DNA of 64,000 bases. Source: Symbiodinium natans. Its lineage: Eukaryota; Sar; Dinophyceae; Suessiales; Symbiodiniaceae. A program made the translations under genes and the position numbers. The notes beneath the pieces were generated by a model. The model saw only the letters and a program-made list of their open reading frames with translations. It made no database searches and was not told the origin of the DNA. Where the stretch lies: assembly GCA_905221605.1 (NCBI GenBank), contig CAJNDS010000202.1, forward strand, positions 582,404-646,403, written 5' to 3'. Position 1 is the first letter of the stretch. Each line of letters opens with the position of its first letter. Below, in pieces: positions 47,331-59,902 of the stretch.

Positions 47331-48039
47331 GGCATGGCACAACAATGTAGGACAACAATGTAGGACACCGTTCAGCCTTGTTGCAATTGTTGCAATTGGA
47401 GACAGGAACGGCCTGCCAGCTGCCTGTTGTCTGGACTCCGGCCTTGCGCTGAGAGGGCTGAGAGGGCTGAGGGCGGCTGAGGGGCGGTGCATGCGGTGTG
47501 AGGTGACCATTGGCACTACAGCATCGGAATATCATGGGTGGAGCACTGGTCCGCAGGAGGGCCCCCAAATTGGCAAACGGCAAATTCCAAAAAAAACGCC
47601 CGAAGGTCGGGCTTGCACTCGCGGAGTGACGTGCAGGAGCTGCGCGGGAACTCCTTGAAAGATCGATCCAAGGCTTTATGAACACTCGAATGCTGGAAAT
47701 GCTTGAAGATGAGTGACGTATATTATTAAACAAATTGTTGAAAACTTGAAAATTTTGTGCATGGTACTTGTTACGCCAACTATACGCTCTTGGAAGTCAC
47801 TGCCCTGCCTGGTGGAGTGAAGCACTCGACCGAGTTCAAAGGCTGCCTCCCGTAACGCAACGCTATGTAAAGCTAATGAGGGTTGGCAAAAAGGTTCCTC
47901 TGATCTCAGACGCAACACCATTGCGCACGTACTTGCAAGCAATGGCATGCAACTCCGGCTTATTTAGACCACGCACCTGTTCTCATCCAGACCACCGCAA
48001 ATAAACAGGCGCTTGTTGATGACACCTGCTCAGGGTAGT

Positions 48040-48052
48040 CTGTGTGTGTGCC

Positions 48053-48083
<31 letters not shown>

Positions 48084-48390
48084 CGTGTTCTGTGTCTGGG
48101 TGTGTTGTGCTGCTTTGTGCCGTTTCGTGCTGTGCTGTGCTGCGCTGTTGTGTGTTGTGGGGTGTGGGTTGTGCGTTGGGTGTTGTGTGTTGTGCGTTGT
48201 GCGTTGTTCGTTGTGCGTTGTGTGTCGTGTTGCGTTGTCTTGTGCTGTGTTGCGTTGTGTTGCGTTGTGTTGCGTTGTGTTGCGTTATGTTGTTGTGTGT
48301 TTGGTTGTGTTGCGTTGTGTTCTGCGCTGTGCTGCGCTGCGCTGCTTGTGTGTGTGTGTGTTGTGTGTGGTTGTGTGTGTGTGTGTGTAT
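48040..48390. repeat. compound microsatellite (TG)n and (TTGCGTTGTG)n
   Basis: TG runs flank a region of 10-nt units such as ttgcgttgtg (48230-48320). The tract is strand-asymmetric, G/T-rich on plus. All plus frames read as Cys/Val repeats, an artefact. Confidence 0.95.
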
Positions 48391-48572
48391 GAATTCGGTT
48401 TGTTTTTATGCGCGTGCTTTTGTGTGTCATGCTGAATCGTCTGAATCAAGCTGATAAGCGGTGGGTTTGTGCGTCGCAGTGCAAGACACTACCTACCCCT
48501 GGTACTAGAAAGATGCTCCACCTTGGTAGCTCAAACTTTCTTTTGCCGTTCCAAAGCGCACTTCGGAGGCAT

Positions 48573-49640
48573 TCAGGTCGGTGCGAAGGCCTTCTCAATG
48601 AACGGATTCTCTGATAGCAGTGTGGGCGCCATTGCCATGTCGTAAAGGCGCTGCAAGAGTTCGTCCACCTGACTTCTTCGACTTCGTTCCTGAACATGAC
48701 GAAGCGCCCGTGTCCTCTCCAGCTTCTGGACAATTTCATTGACTTTGGCCATAATGGTCTTGTCACGCAACATACGCTCGTGCAAGGTCTGCTTGAGCTG
48801 GTCTTCAGCTCTGGCTCGCCTCAGGGAGGCCAATGCCAGGTTTCCCTTTGTGAACTGAAACAGCTTAGTTTAACTTAGTGTCGCGAGACTTCTGGAGACC
48901 AAGAAATTGCGTAATTAAGGCCTGTTCAGGGTCTGAATAGCTTCCGATCCGACCTGTCGGCGCAGTCATGCGTGTAACTGGTCAGCTTGAACGCCTCCGC
49001 GTTTTTGGCCAAGACAGCTGACTTTCTGCCAATGTTCTGCACGGAAACATCGTGCAAATATGCCTCCAAACGCGCGAGGTCTTGCCGACATGTCAGCTCT
49101 TGAAATGAAGCCGCTTGTTTGAGCTCTGCAGCATCTTTGGAACAACGCATCCGGCCTGTGGGATTGTGCTGCAAATTGTTGCAAAACAACTCAAAACTTC
49201 TGAACGACTAGATCCTGAGAAGTAATCAAGAAAGTGTACTCAATCTGCAGGGGACTAGCTTGGACTTCCATGGATGCTCTTCTCAGTTGGTGTAGAGAAG
49301 ATCGAACCGATGCCAGCTCCGCTTGCAATGACTCATGCTCTGCAGCGACCCTTGAAACTGCCATTGCAGCTGCCTGCGACCTCAGTTGTTGGTCCGCGGC
49401 CGTCTGCTGAGCCATCTGGAAGGAGTGCTGCAGAAGGTTCCGTTCGGCATGTAAGTTCGCCTCACGGGTTGAGGTTCCATCTGCATCACTGTTGTCCGTC
49501 CATGTATGAAGCGACAATATGAACGTGAAAGTCTACGCAAGCCAAAACAGTGGGTGCAGAAGCACCTGCGCATCGAGAAGGGCATATGCGCGCGACTGAG
49601 AATGCTGAACTTGTTCCTGGTGCCGCTGCATGGTATTCCG
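48573..49640 (-). CDS. coiled-coil protein, multi-exon
   Basis: Segments on minus: about 49570-49625 (RHQEQVQHSQSRAYALLDAQ, donor GCGCAG/GTGCTT); about 49240-49465 (acceptor CCGTGAG/GCG; ANLHAERNLLQHSFQMAQQT, then HESLQAELASVRSSLHQLRR); about 48960-49160 (KDAAELKQAASFQELTCRQD, then LARLEAYLHDVSVQNI); and about 48600-48858 (acceptor TTTCAG; DQLKQTLHERMLRDKTIMAK, then QERSRRSQVDELLQRLYDMA). Heptad spacing of Leu/Ala with many Gln, Glu and Arg indicates long coiled coils, as in cytoskeletal, centrosomal or flagellar proteins. The first two exons join in phase 0. Other junctions are unresolved. Its 5' end may extend to about 49950. Confidence 0.65.
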
Positions 49641-49979
49641 AGGGCTTAAAAAGTGCGACCGCATGTGTGTGTGTGTGCCGCTGTCGAGGTCAAGTCTTGG
49701 ATGAGCTCTTCGCAGATTCTCGTCATGTGAGTCATTTGATGATGGCATTGCCACTTCAATAGTGGTGCACAACATGATGGTGCATCTCAGCCGACGCATG
49801 AGCCTTCCGCACTGAGAATGGAGCTGCGAGGCACGCAGTGGCAAGTCGGATGCTAGAATGATCTTGAAAGCTTTCTACTCGAAAGATCTCGGAAACTCTG
49901 AAGCTGCACAAAGTTCCCACCTGCTCCAGCGCCCCACCTGGCAGTGCACCCACGTTCCAGATTTAGCTTTGCTGCCAGA

Positions 49980-51240
49980 ACCATGGTGCCAAGTGATATT
50001 TACTACATGATGTACTGATGCGTCGTGTCACAGACTGTAGCCAAAGGCAGAAGAAACGCCTGGCTACCAGCATCGGCGGCATGGGCGACCACCTGTTGAT
50101 GAGGCCGGAAGCTCCCCAAGACATCTCCCAAAACAGGTACGGAGGAGGGACCTCTGCGTGTTTGTCTGCTGTGTCAGAGGAGCTCAACTTTCATGACCGC
50201 TCATGCTCAGCATAGCGATCCAGAACACTTGAACATGACCTCACACTTGCCTTGCGAGGTCCGGATCAAAGCACTCCACACTTCGGACAGGTTGGGGTCC
50301 AGCCCAACCTTGGCCCGGTCCCATCACCGAAACCACAGCTGATCAGGGCTGGAAGGCTGAGGACCAGGCCGCCGCAAACATAGATCTTGCCGGACATGAC
50401 TCCTTCATGCATCACTCATCATCGGTCATGCATCGCGCGCGACTGAGAAAGATGTGCCTGCCATGGAGGGAACCAGAAAACATCTGTGACAACATGTGTA
50501 GTGGTCTTGAGATGCGAGATGTTTGAAAATCTCCTGCGCAGGTGTACTGACGAGCCTCTGTCATTGGTGGGAGCACCTTCCAAAAGGAAATGCTGAATTC
50601 TGGATTTCGTGTGAGGCAGACTCATGTAGCATTTGCAAGCTGCCTAGACAATCACAGCAGAAGACCGGCTCCACATACCCACATGATGCTGCGCCATCGA
50701 GTCGAGCACAGATCAAACCGAAGGCACAGCAGGAAACAGAGCAAGCAGCGCGCGCCTCCCAAACACCAGCCTGAGCCGGACATGGCATGTCATGCTGCAG
50801 GCATTCGCAGATTTTCGAATGCAGCATTCTTGCACTGCTCTAAAGATTGTTGCAGACCCCACATCACCAAACGTCACAGCAAGTGTGGGTCCCCCCCCCC
50901 CGGTCGCCACGGGTCCAGGGCACCCAGCGTGAGGATCTAATCTCTCCACAGAGCTCAAAGCCAGAGCTCCTGTGCTGTTCGCTGCATGGGGCTATGCCTT
51001 ACTCAGTCCTACTCGTGTGACCTGAAGAACAAGCAGGTGTGCGGCCCTACTCGACAAGCCCTTGCGCAAAAGGTCTTGCAAGCAGCCGCAATCCTTCAAA
51101 GCCACCGCAGAGGTAGAGGTGGCCTACTGCAACAAGCTTGCACAGGCGACTTCCCAAGGTCCATGTCAAGGCAAAGCGACCTGGGCACAAGGGGTCCAGA
51201 ATGTCAGCGGCGGCTGATCGGGCCGCCTGACACACCTCAC
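49980..51240 (-). CDS. second kelch-repeat protein
   Basis: Kelch blade signatures on minus in order: about 51080-51170 (LVAVGHLYLCGGFEGLRLLA); about 50920-50958 (SSVERLDPHAGC); about 50375-50420 (MSGKIYVCGG); about 50257-50287 (SVECFDPDLA, GC donor CGCAAG/GCAAGT); and about 50060-50092 (acceptor ATCAACAG/G; WSPMPPMLVA, GC donor GCCAG/GCGTTT). The last two join in phase to give FDPDLARRWSPMPPML, the typical kelch loop. More blades probably lie in the gaps. An upstream segment at about 51540-51660 (SCSEKKVQEFGLLKKLRKL) may encode the N-terminal region. Whether this gene and the kelch gene at 45800-47330 are paralogues cannot be judged by eye. Confidence 0.7.
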
Positions 51241-52111
51241 ACTGGCAAGGGATGCTTTGGGGTTCTCATCTGGCCTGAACGCTTGGCCCACCTCGCGCAA
51301 AGCCCGCATTGCAGAGTACCCAGCAAAACTGCCGATGGCGTATGCAACCGCCTCAAAGCACTGGTTTCCCTCCCCCAAGATGGGTCTGTTAACAAGCTAC
51401 AAGCTGTACCACGTATCAGTCCTAGAGAGAGCTTAGCCAGCGTGCCCGGATGTCGATGACGGCGTCCAGAGGCGCCTCCGTGGGTGAAGTCTGTTTCGCT
51501 CAGCACAGCGCCTCTTAGCGCCTTCCTTCCAACTCAACTTTCTCAGCTTCTTTAGAAGGCCGAACTCTTGCACTTTTTTCTCCGAACAGCTCTGAGGCTC
51601 TGACGCAGGGACCGAGGCCATAGACCTCGCCTCAGATCTCGGAACTCGACACAGGCACCAATCAGTTGCACGACAAGTTTGCAGCAATTTGCATTATCCC
51701 AGCTCTGGGCACGCTTGGTTGAAGCGTCGCCGGTGTAGGTGAACCAGGAATCGCACGGTGTTGACCATCTGGGCCGAGCATGTCCCAGCTGAGAGTGTGT
51801 TCCATGTTCAGCCGAAGGCATCCAAACACCATTGGCCAGCTACCAAGCCAGAACAGATCACAACAGTATAGGCTTTGCAAGAACCCTCCACACATCTCCA
51901 CTCACGCACTCTACGGAGGCCGAGTTCCAGTCGCCGCTGCTGGAAAGACAATCGCGAAGGGCTCCAACCTGCGCACACCCCCCGAGTCGCCGAGTCGCCG
52001 ACACATTCAAAAGTGCTTCAAAAATCGGCAAGTGCAAAGTGCCCTGTCTCGCCAAAATGCGGCTCTTGGGCACCTCTTCTCTGCAAGAATCCACCTCTCT
52101 GCGCAAGTGCG

Positions 52112-53050
52112 CTATGAGGCCCTGGCCAGCAGAACATGAAGCCTAAACTCCGAAGCTTCTTCGTACAAAGCTGTTTCATAAGTTTCATATGCCGTGACAT
52201 GCTGTGAGCCTGCTGGCGCGTCATCTCTTCGCTCAGCAGATGGAGAAGACTTTGCTCCTGTCAGATCTGGGGTCTCAGGGATTCTCATGGCCACAACGCT
52301 TGCCGCTTGACCGTCTTTTGAGTGGTTTCAATAAGTTTAAGGTCTCTTTCAGACTGCAAGAGGCCTGTGAACCCTGAAACCTTCTCAGTAGTCCAGGCAA
52401 TGCACAAATTTGACATAGTGAAACTGGAAGGTCACTTGAGCACCCAAGATCATTAATGAAGCAAAGGTCATTGTTGGACAGACCCACGGAGTACTCACAG
52501 CAAAGGTGTCTGGCCTCTTCTATTTCCATGGCTGCAGAGGCTTGCAAGGTGTTGTCAGACTGACGACCACGTTTCAGCTCCGTTGACTGCTGATCCCTTT
52601 CATCTCGCATTACAGGAACATAGCATTGTCTTACTGTGATCGCTGCGCCTGCCAATAGCCTTGTAAGCTTGCATGGCTACGTTCTGGGCCTGCAGGGGTG
52701 CAAGATGGAACTCTCGAAGCCCGCCATGGCCTCTGTCACATGACTTTCTTCCATGGCTGGTTTGAGCCTCTGGGCCACGCAATGCAGTGTGTTGCGACAG
52801 AGGACTCCTTCGGCTAGTGGCGGCTAGTGATGTGCAACAGTCGCGGCCTTTAGCAGAGGCTTGTTTTGAAGCGACGCCGCTACCTGGCGCCTCTCAAACT
52901 CAGTCTAATCCCTGTTTCATGTAGCAGATGAAAGAGAATCGCACTAAGTGTCAGCCCAAGAACTTTCTCGCAAGTGAGCTTTGTTCGAGCTAGATGCTTT
53001 AAGGCAAGCTGAGCTGAGCTTTGAAGCTTTAACTTTGGAATGGCAGACAG
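52112..53050 (-). CDS. unrecognised exons, one or two genes
   Basis: About 52910-53048 (acceptor TGTTTCCAG) reads PKLKLQSSAQLALKHLARTK, then EKVLGLTLSAILFHLLHE, a convincing helical exon. 52499 to about 52610 reads STELKRGRQSDNTLQASAAM, then EIEEARHLC, and ends at a strong donor (TTTGCT/GTGAGT). About 52150-52294 opens at ATG 52294 with MAMRIPETPDLTGAKSSPSA, then YETYETALYEEASEF, and may be the start of a further gene. The region 53050-53362 on minus is also open (FARVFWVLFVVMPSIAGTVP, possibly a signal or membrane segment). No function is assigned. Confidence 0.4.
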
Positions 53051-53789
53051 CTGGAAACAGTGGAATCTTAACATTGCCGTGTGAGAATTTGCATATCCCC
53101 CGTTTCTGTAGCTGTCTGGCTCCAGCTCAGGTACATTTACAGGACCGATGCTGCTCATTGGCTGCGGCCGCGAGCCCAAGCCGGTATCCGGCAAGGCCAA
53201 GCTACATTTTCGGAGCTGTGGACGAATCCTTGGGTTCGGGGTTTGCCGAAGCGCAGTCTCTTTGGTAGCTCCCCCAAAAGAGCTCCCAAACATCGCAGGC
53301 ACTGTGCCAGCAATGGACGGCATGACAACAAACAATACCCAGAACACCCTGGCAAATCGCACAAATCATCATTCGCCTTCAATATATTCAAATCATTTCT
53401 GCTAACCTTTCTGTAGGTAAATTATCCAACGTGTTTTCTTCTGCACACACACACACACCCTTGGTACCGCTGCTCAAGATCTCTCAATCCCACCCTGGGC
53501 TGGCCGAACGTGGCCGTTTTGGCTCCTGCAACAGGGTGTGGAAGCAGAGGGTGGCAGGGAGGGGCGTGGGGGCAGTTCACCCAATCGCCGGACGTGCTTT
53601 GGCTGTTGTGGCCTTGTCCGAGTTTGTCCTCGCACGACCACGAGGGAGCAAACTATTTGCCGTGCCTCGGCCCAAACCACGAGAAACAGATCAATTTCGT
53701 CTTGTCCTTCCTCGCTAGCTCCGCTCTGAGCTGCTGGCTAAATCTGCTGAGGTGTGCTAGAGACAGCCCTGAAAGGCGAGCAGGTCCAA

Positions 53790-54171
53790 AAAAAGGTTTG
53801 ACACGACACTCTCATGATTTGTCTCAAATGCGCCTTCATCAGGGGCAACCTCCTTCCGGGCGTGCCGCACCTCGGAAGTCAACAACGGCTCGATGCCGCT
53901 CGGCTCATTTTGAAACACTCTGTGTCTCTCATGTCTCTCTGTGTACTCTCCATGTACTCTCCATGTACTCTCCATGTACTCTCCATCAGGGGGTCGCGCG
54001 AAGGCCTTGATAGAGGCGACCTTCAGCTCCAACTGCCTTCGCAAAAGTCGGGAACGTAATCGAAGTGCAACTTGTAAACGAAGCCCGGCATGGCCCAGTG
54101 ATGCCCAGTGCCTGTTTCGCCGCATCAGGTCTTCGTAGTATGCCTTCGCCTCAAGCAAAGCCAGGCCGGGG
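53790..54171 (-). CDS. unrecognised helical exons
   Basis: Exon 54006-54171 (166 nt; acceptor AGTTTGCAG, GC donor ATCAAG/GCCTTC, phases consistent) reads ALLEAKAYYEDLMRRNRHWA, then LRLQVALRLRSRLLRRQLEL. A following exon, about 53790-53878 (acceptor CTTCCGAG), reads VRHARKEVAPDEGAFETNHE. The first is strongly basic and helical. The intron between them carries the 11-bp tandem repeat at 53941-53988. Possible role: cytoskeletal or calmodulin-binding (IQ-like); not established. Confidence 0.5.
53941..53988. repeat. 11-bp tandem repeat ccatgtactct
   Basis: About four copies of ccatgtactct lie in tandem within an intron of a minus-strand gene. Confidence 0.9.
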
Positions 54172-54249
54172 CTGCAAACTCTTTGCAGACACCAAATTGG
54201 CAAGCTGAAGCCATCAAAAGCGTCAAGTACGACTTAAAGCAAAAAATCA

Positions 54250-56750
54250 CAGAGAGCACATGAGAGCCCCGAAGGAGCACCGAAGGGGAGCACGCTGAGC
54301 ACATCCCGTATCCGTATCATGAGTGTGCGGAAAGTTGTGGTCCGAGTTGCCCTGGTCTCCTGTGTCTCCACAGGCTCCTCCTCGGGCGTGCTGTTGTCGA
54401 CTGCCACCCTGGGTTCCGCAGTGGCGACCTCGGCTCTCAGAAGACGGTGACCATTTGTCCCATATTTGTCCCATGTGTTGTCGTTCTCTTAGGTCGTTCT
54501 CTCTTGTCGTTCCTCGCTCCGTTCACAGCAAATGAGTCGCAGAAGCCGGCCTCGGCGGTGTCCTCCAAGATTTCAACCTGCCGCTGTGAGTTTCAGCATG
54601 CTGATGCATGCTGACATTCTACGAATTTCTACATTCTACGAATTTCTACGAGGCTTGCTAATTTTCTTTGGAGGGTGCAATGGGACCAAGGCCCACCAGG
54701 GCCTCCCGAAGCTTCTCAGAGACGGATCGGAAGCAGTCCTGACACCTGCGGAAGTTTGGGCTTGGGCAGGGAGTGGATCTGTCTTCATGAAGGGCGCACC
54801 GGTGCACCATATCCGCATGGTCACGATGTTTTCGAACCCTCTAAAACACTGTGAACTTGAGAGTGAACTTGAGCACGGCAGCGGAGCAATCTGCCAAGAA
54901 CCGTTCACCAACCAGTACAATAACCCGAGGCCGCAGGACAATTGGTGGCTCGGCACACTCCCAGTATGGAGGGCTGTGGAGGGCGGGCCCATCTCACCCC
55001 TAGCCGGTACGTTAAGTACATGAAGGGGGCAAGTATACTCAGTGGTACTCAGTACTCCGCGCTCTACAGCCTGCGTGGTGCCTTCGCCCGGGGGCTTGGG
55101 AGAGCCTTGGGAGAGCCCTGAGGGGAGGCCTTGGGTGGGAGGCCTTGGGAGAGCCTCCTCGAGCACTGGACAGCTACGTGGGACGCCAAGGCGCAAGGCG
55201 CAAAGGCTCGCGTGTGGAAGGCAAGTTAGATGACATGTCGGCACATGCCGGCTGATGCAATGAGCATATTGCCAGTCACGTGTCCGGCCTAATGCAGTTT
55301 GTGGCAAGGCTCTCTACCTGGCACCGGCTCAATTCATGGCAGCTTTGCTGGCATAGCCATGTTCTGACATCGTTGCGTGCGGATGGGTGCGGAAGCCTCA
55401 AGGACCAGGCGGCGCATCAAGCTCTTCGACACAGCAACATCCAAGCCCTGCACAGGCCGCCTGAAGATACAATCTGAAATAACCATTTGTTCATGTTTTC
55501 AATTTGTTCCTGTTAGCTGCAAAGCTCTCGGACATGCTCCGACAACTCTGCGAGTAAGGCCCCAGCTTCATTCGGAGAATTGCTTCTATGAAATGGATCG
55601 CCTCCAGCTACAACACATCAAAGAGACGCACATGCAAAGAGGCTCGCAGACACATACCACTTTGCAAAGGCTTCGCCGGTATGAGCCGGGAGTACAGTGG
55701 AAGTGCGAAGGCACGCTGGTTGCTCCCTATTGCTGCTTTGAGGCCTCAGGCACATGGATGATTTTATGGCAGCTTGCCACAATCTATTCATCGAGAGCCT
55801 AGAGTCTAGAGCTTGCGCAACTTCGCAACGGCCGCAGGGCACGACTGAAAGCTGACTGCGCACAATCCAGCGACGACAATGTTTGGGAGTTCATCGTGGT
55901 CTAGGCACATCCTCTCATGCCTCTTGGCTGAAGAAGCACCTCCCGGCTATTCCATATTGCATCATCGGCTTTCCCTTTTCCGAAGTCCTCCGAATCGTGC
56001 AGCGCTTGTGCCCGGCTGTGTCCGAGCCCCGACACGGAAACAGACCGCTACGGCTTGCAGCTGACAGCCGCATGTCCGCAGCCATCGTCTGCCGTCGTTG
56101 AAGTCCCTGCCACATTTGATGGAACCCGCGGTCCAGGTGAGTTCTGGAGCGGAGAGGCACTCCCTTCTGCGTCGATTCCATTTGTCCAGCAGTGTTGCTC
56201 ACACCTTGTACAGGAGCCTGCAATCGGAGACTTTTGGTCGAGCAAACATGCTGAACGGTGCCGAGGACGAAAGTCCCACACCCCTGTAGATGCAGGGATC
56301 GCGGGTTCCCCAATCGCACGTGCTTGGACCTTCGTTTCCACTCACGGCAGGAGCTCGAATGTTCTCGAAAAGTTCAAGGGCCGCACGGGGGGGACAGGGT
56401 CAAAGGATGCAAAGCCAGAGCCAAAACGATGGCTAAACCTTGGTCTGACGCAGGCGATCTACAGGGAAAGCAACAGGCGATGGTCGAAGGCCAGAGTGGC
56501 CACAGGCCCTGTAGTCCGGAGCATGCACACATCAAGCAGAGCTAGACCTTGAATGCAGTAGCTCCCCGTGATGTATCTGCTGCATACACTTCTTGAAGTC
56601 CATGGCCTTCACCCTCTCAGTGTTCGTCAAGTTCAGCCTCGCGTGAATTTTTAACAGAGTACTGCCACGGTACGGTACTCTGGTCCTGGAAAGCTGAGTT
56701 TTTCGCTTCTGATACACCATGAGGGCTTGATCTGGACGCAGGCCGATGAG
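54250..56750. other. no gene recognised; weak open stretches
   Basis: A minus open stretch at 54636-55307 is long and Pro/Ser-rich, but a plus open frame (54532-55023) overlaps it and neither is convincing. A minus stretch at 55918-56010 (EKGKPMMQYGIAGRCFFSQ) could be an exon. Short direct repeats of ttgggagagcc occur at 55095-55155. Confidence 0.25.
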
Positions 56751-56760
56751 CTCCAAACTG

Positions 56761-56789
56761 GGCAGAGCAGAGCAGAGCAGAGCAGAGCG
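56761..56789. repeat. (AGAGC)n short tandem repeat
   Basis: The pentanucleotide agagc repeats about five times. Confidence 0.85.
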
Positions 56790-56824
56790 CACGCAAAGCA
56801 TATTCATCGCTACACTTCCCTACA

Positions 56825-57360
56825 CTATCGCCACGCAGTCTCTGACAAAAAAGCTTGGAAGCGGAACCTTTTTCCGAACCTCTTGTCCTGCTTGCTCTGC
56901 TCTGCTGTGTGCAAAGTGCATTCCATGGGTGCTCTCTCTCCCTGCTCTGAGGACGCTTGATACGCCACTCTCCCGCTTCCGTCCTGCAGCAAGTAGTTCA
57001 GCTCCCGCATGGTCACGAGTGATCGGTCGACGGGCAACAAGTCCTTAGGCATCTTAGGCGACTTGCCCCAGTATTTTTCCACGCAGCCAATCTCATCTTC
57101 GACACAAACTCCACTTAAGGAAGGGGGCCTCCAGCTCCTCGGCTGTAATCATCCCAGCGCCCGGGACCATCCCACCCCTGACCTGTATTCTTGGCTTCAA
57201 CAGAATACGGAAAGCGCAGCACTTCGATGCAGAGCAATGCAGAGCACACTCAGCTTGGAACCTTCACCGCTGTGAAGTTGCCTCCGTACCTCGAATGGAA
57301 TCCCAAGAGGCCCTTGGTGGTATTGAGGGAGGCAAGCAGTTGAAGCATCTTGCAGCGATC
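56825..57360 (-). CDS. unrecognised multi-exon gene
   Basis: Exon 56984 to about 57095 reads VEDEIGCVEKYWGKSPKMPK, then DLLPVDRSLVTMRELNYLLQ, ending at a GA-type donor (CTGCAG/GACGG). Upstream, about 57290-57352 (acceptor CTGCAAG) reads MLQLLASLNTTKGLLGFHS, with donor TCGAG/GTACGG. Both have strong coding character and lie on the same strand. I know no family for them. The open frame continues past 56984 to 56825 but loses coding character. Confidence 0.45.
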
Positions 57361-57479
57361 TCGGCGACTGGCCGGAAGGAAAATACCTGGACAGATCTGG
57401 ACAAGCTGAGAATGGCTGAGAAGAGGTATGGCAAAATCCATGCGTGCTCCACTGCCACGGCCTTCGACAAAGACACGGG

Positions 57480-58575
57480 CCGAAAAACTATAGTTTGAGA
57501 ATCAATCCTGACAGCAAGTTGCGTGAACTTGGGGGACAGCTCTACCTGAAACTAGGCTGACACCCCCCCCCGGCTTCTGGCCGAGAGCGTCTGGAACAAG
57601 CAGACGAATTTGCGGGACCTGCCCGAACCGCTGGGGGCTTCCAGGATGTTGGCCGCGCCCACAGACGCCACGCCAAAAAAAATCTGTTTTGCGTCCTGAA
57701 AAGCCCCCTTTCCCCTCCTGACCCACCCCCAAAAATCTTTTTTGCTGGGACCCCTCGTCCCTGTGGCTCTCTCCGGCTATGCGCACGCTACACCCCGCAG
57801 GTGGCTGCCAAGGCGGCGCGCGCAGGCGTTTCCAATTAAACCTGACCCATAGACAGAGTGCAGGGCACGGTGTGCTGGCGATCTTAAGAGGTCTTAACAG
57901 CAACAAAAGCCATGGACCTTTAAGAAAATCATTCTTGCAATGTGGCACTGGGCACATGCACGGCATCAACTAAATTGCTTTCCCGCAGTGTCCTGTAGTG
58001 CTGATTTCGACCAGCTTCCTCATCTTCCTCCTCCGCTTGATGAAGGTGATCAGTCTGTGGGATAACCTCGGCTCAGCATGGCTCAGCAGTCCATCCTCTG
58101 CTGCACTTGGGACATACCATGTGGCCTCTCCTGTGACGAGTCCGATTTAGCTGTAAAACAGATGCTTAGGAAATGAGGATATGGTCGCATGGAAACTGAG
58201 AAGCGCACAAGGCATGGAGCAGCCTTGCCTGGCACTCGGCTCGAGCGCAAAACATGTCGCCACAAGCTGTCATCTCAGACAAACCAGACAGACTCGCCAC
58301 CACCCTCCCAAGTTAGCAGGCTTTTCCTCAGAGCACAGGCAATCCCAAAAGAGCTCCAGCAAGAGGCAACAGGGATCCAGACCATGCATCGTTGTCGGCT
58401 TCCGGAGACAACTTCCGGTTCTGCAGCCAGGGGTTCAGCGCAGCGCGCGTTCTATTGATACTGCCGGATAAAAGGTGTACGAACCCGCACGTGCTCAGCG
58501 AAATGTGGGGAAACGCTGAAACGATGTGTGAGTCGGATTGTGCCCGTCAAATGTTGTGGACCTCCAAATCCAGCT
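57480..58575. other. no gene recognised
   Basis: A minus open stretch (57502-57969) exists but has no splice context and a composition I do not trust. Nothing else was seen. Confidence 0.25.
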
Positions 58576-58578
58576 TAT

Positions 58579-58760
58579 TCATGGGCGTGCCATTTTGATT
58601 GCTTTTTGCAGCCCGCGGTCCAGAGACAAGAGTACATCCACGGCCACCTCCTGCTCTGAAACCTTGGCAAGCTGGCAGGAAACTGCAAGACTTGCCGGCA
58701 CAAGCTCTAGCTTAGCCCGCGGCCCAGATGCATCGTGTAACCTACCAATACGAGTCTGCC
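58579..58760 (-). CDS. unrecognised exon
   Basis: After acceptor CTTGGCAG or TCTTGCAG, the minus strand reads RAKLELVPASLAVSCQLAKV, then EQEVAVDVLLSLDRGLQKAI, a clear helical coding exon, followed by a possible GC donor (AAAATG/GCACGC) just before a stop at 58579. No family is recognised. It sits downstream of the channel gene and could be part of its tail or a separate gene. Confidence 0.4.
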
Positions 58761-59902
58761 AAGTTAAAGTTCTATCCCAGCCGAGCGCGGATTTCTGCTC
58801 GTCTCGCATGTCGACAGCAAGGCATGCCGAATGATGGTTTAGAATATGTCTCATCAAGCAGTGTCTTTTGGGGCAGGGCTCAGGTGCGGCTAACGCGAGT
58901 CAGGAAACTCTGGAGGCACCGTGAACATCATGCAACATGGGAACACCTTTTTTGCCGATGCCTCGGCATAGTTGTTGTCATCGAAGGCCGAAACTGAAAA
59001 TGATGGCTCCTGATGTGACGATGCGATGGCCCGCGACTTGCAACAGTTCGCAACTACATGCTACTGGTATCACTGCTGCTCTTGGCAGCTGGCTTCGGTT
59101 GGACCGGGTGGAGGCAGGCCTCCTATGCCAGATTGCAGCACATTGCAGCACTACGAGCACAATCGCCGATAAGAAGTGTCGTGGTATACGGATGCTGGAT
59201 GCGATCCTGGTCCTGGAAGTGGCTCCATCTCTTCTTGAAGCGGCACCCTGGATTCCCAAGATGACCGGAAGCTGCAAAACTCCACAAAACAAACTGCATC
59301 AAACTTGCGAGGCGAACGTCCAAGTGTCATTTGTCGTGAAGGTATCAGCTGATCCTCGGCTCTTCTCGGCTCTCGCTGGCCCCGGCAATTTGGAAGTGCA
59401 CCCGCGCGGTCTCCAATGTTAAGGCCAGTGACTGGAATGGAGTTGTTGAGCAGCCTGCCTTAAATTCTGCGAAATTCGTCTATAGTCGGGTCCAATTGCG
59501 ACATCAAGGTTTATACAGGTTTACTTGATTGCAGGCTTCTTCCTCAGGGCTCTTGGGGGCAGCCGCGCGCTAAATTGTGCGAGAAGGTTGAAGCTGCAAT
59601 TTTGCTCAGTAACACCGCACCTGCAGCTTAGGCTCCGGGTGTCATTGCCCTGCTTGGAGAACTTTGAGGTGTGACGTGTTCGGATCCGGTTTACCCTCTC
59701 CTGCAGGATGTCAGCACAGTGAGAAAAGAGGCCCCCACAACTGCTAAACGCAGTGGCCTTAACCAGGTCTTGCTGCCTTAGAAGATGTCTGTCCATGTCG
59801 TCATAGCAATGCGTCATCACCTCACCAGTGAAAGACTGCACTTTGCGACCAGGTGCTGACATGCGCGCAAGCAAGGCTCCGAAGCTGATATAATATTGGT
59901 GC

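Noticed and set aside
57502..57969. Minus open frame of 155 codons
   Set aside because: No splice sites, no domain, and Gly/Arg/Phe-rich composition like shifted intron sequence.
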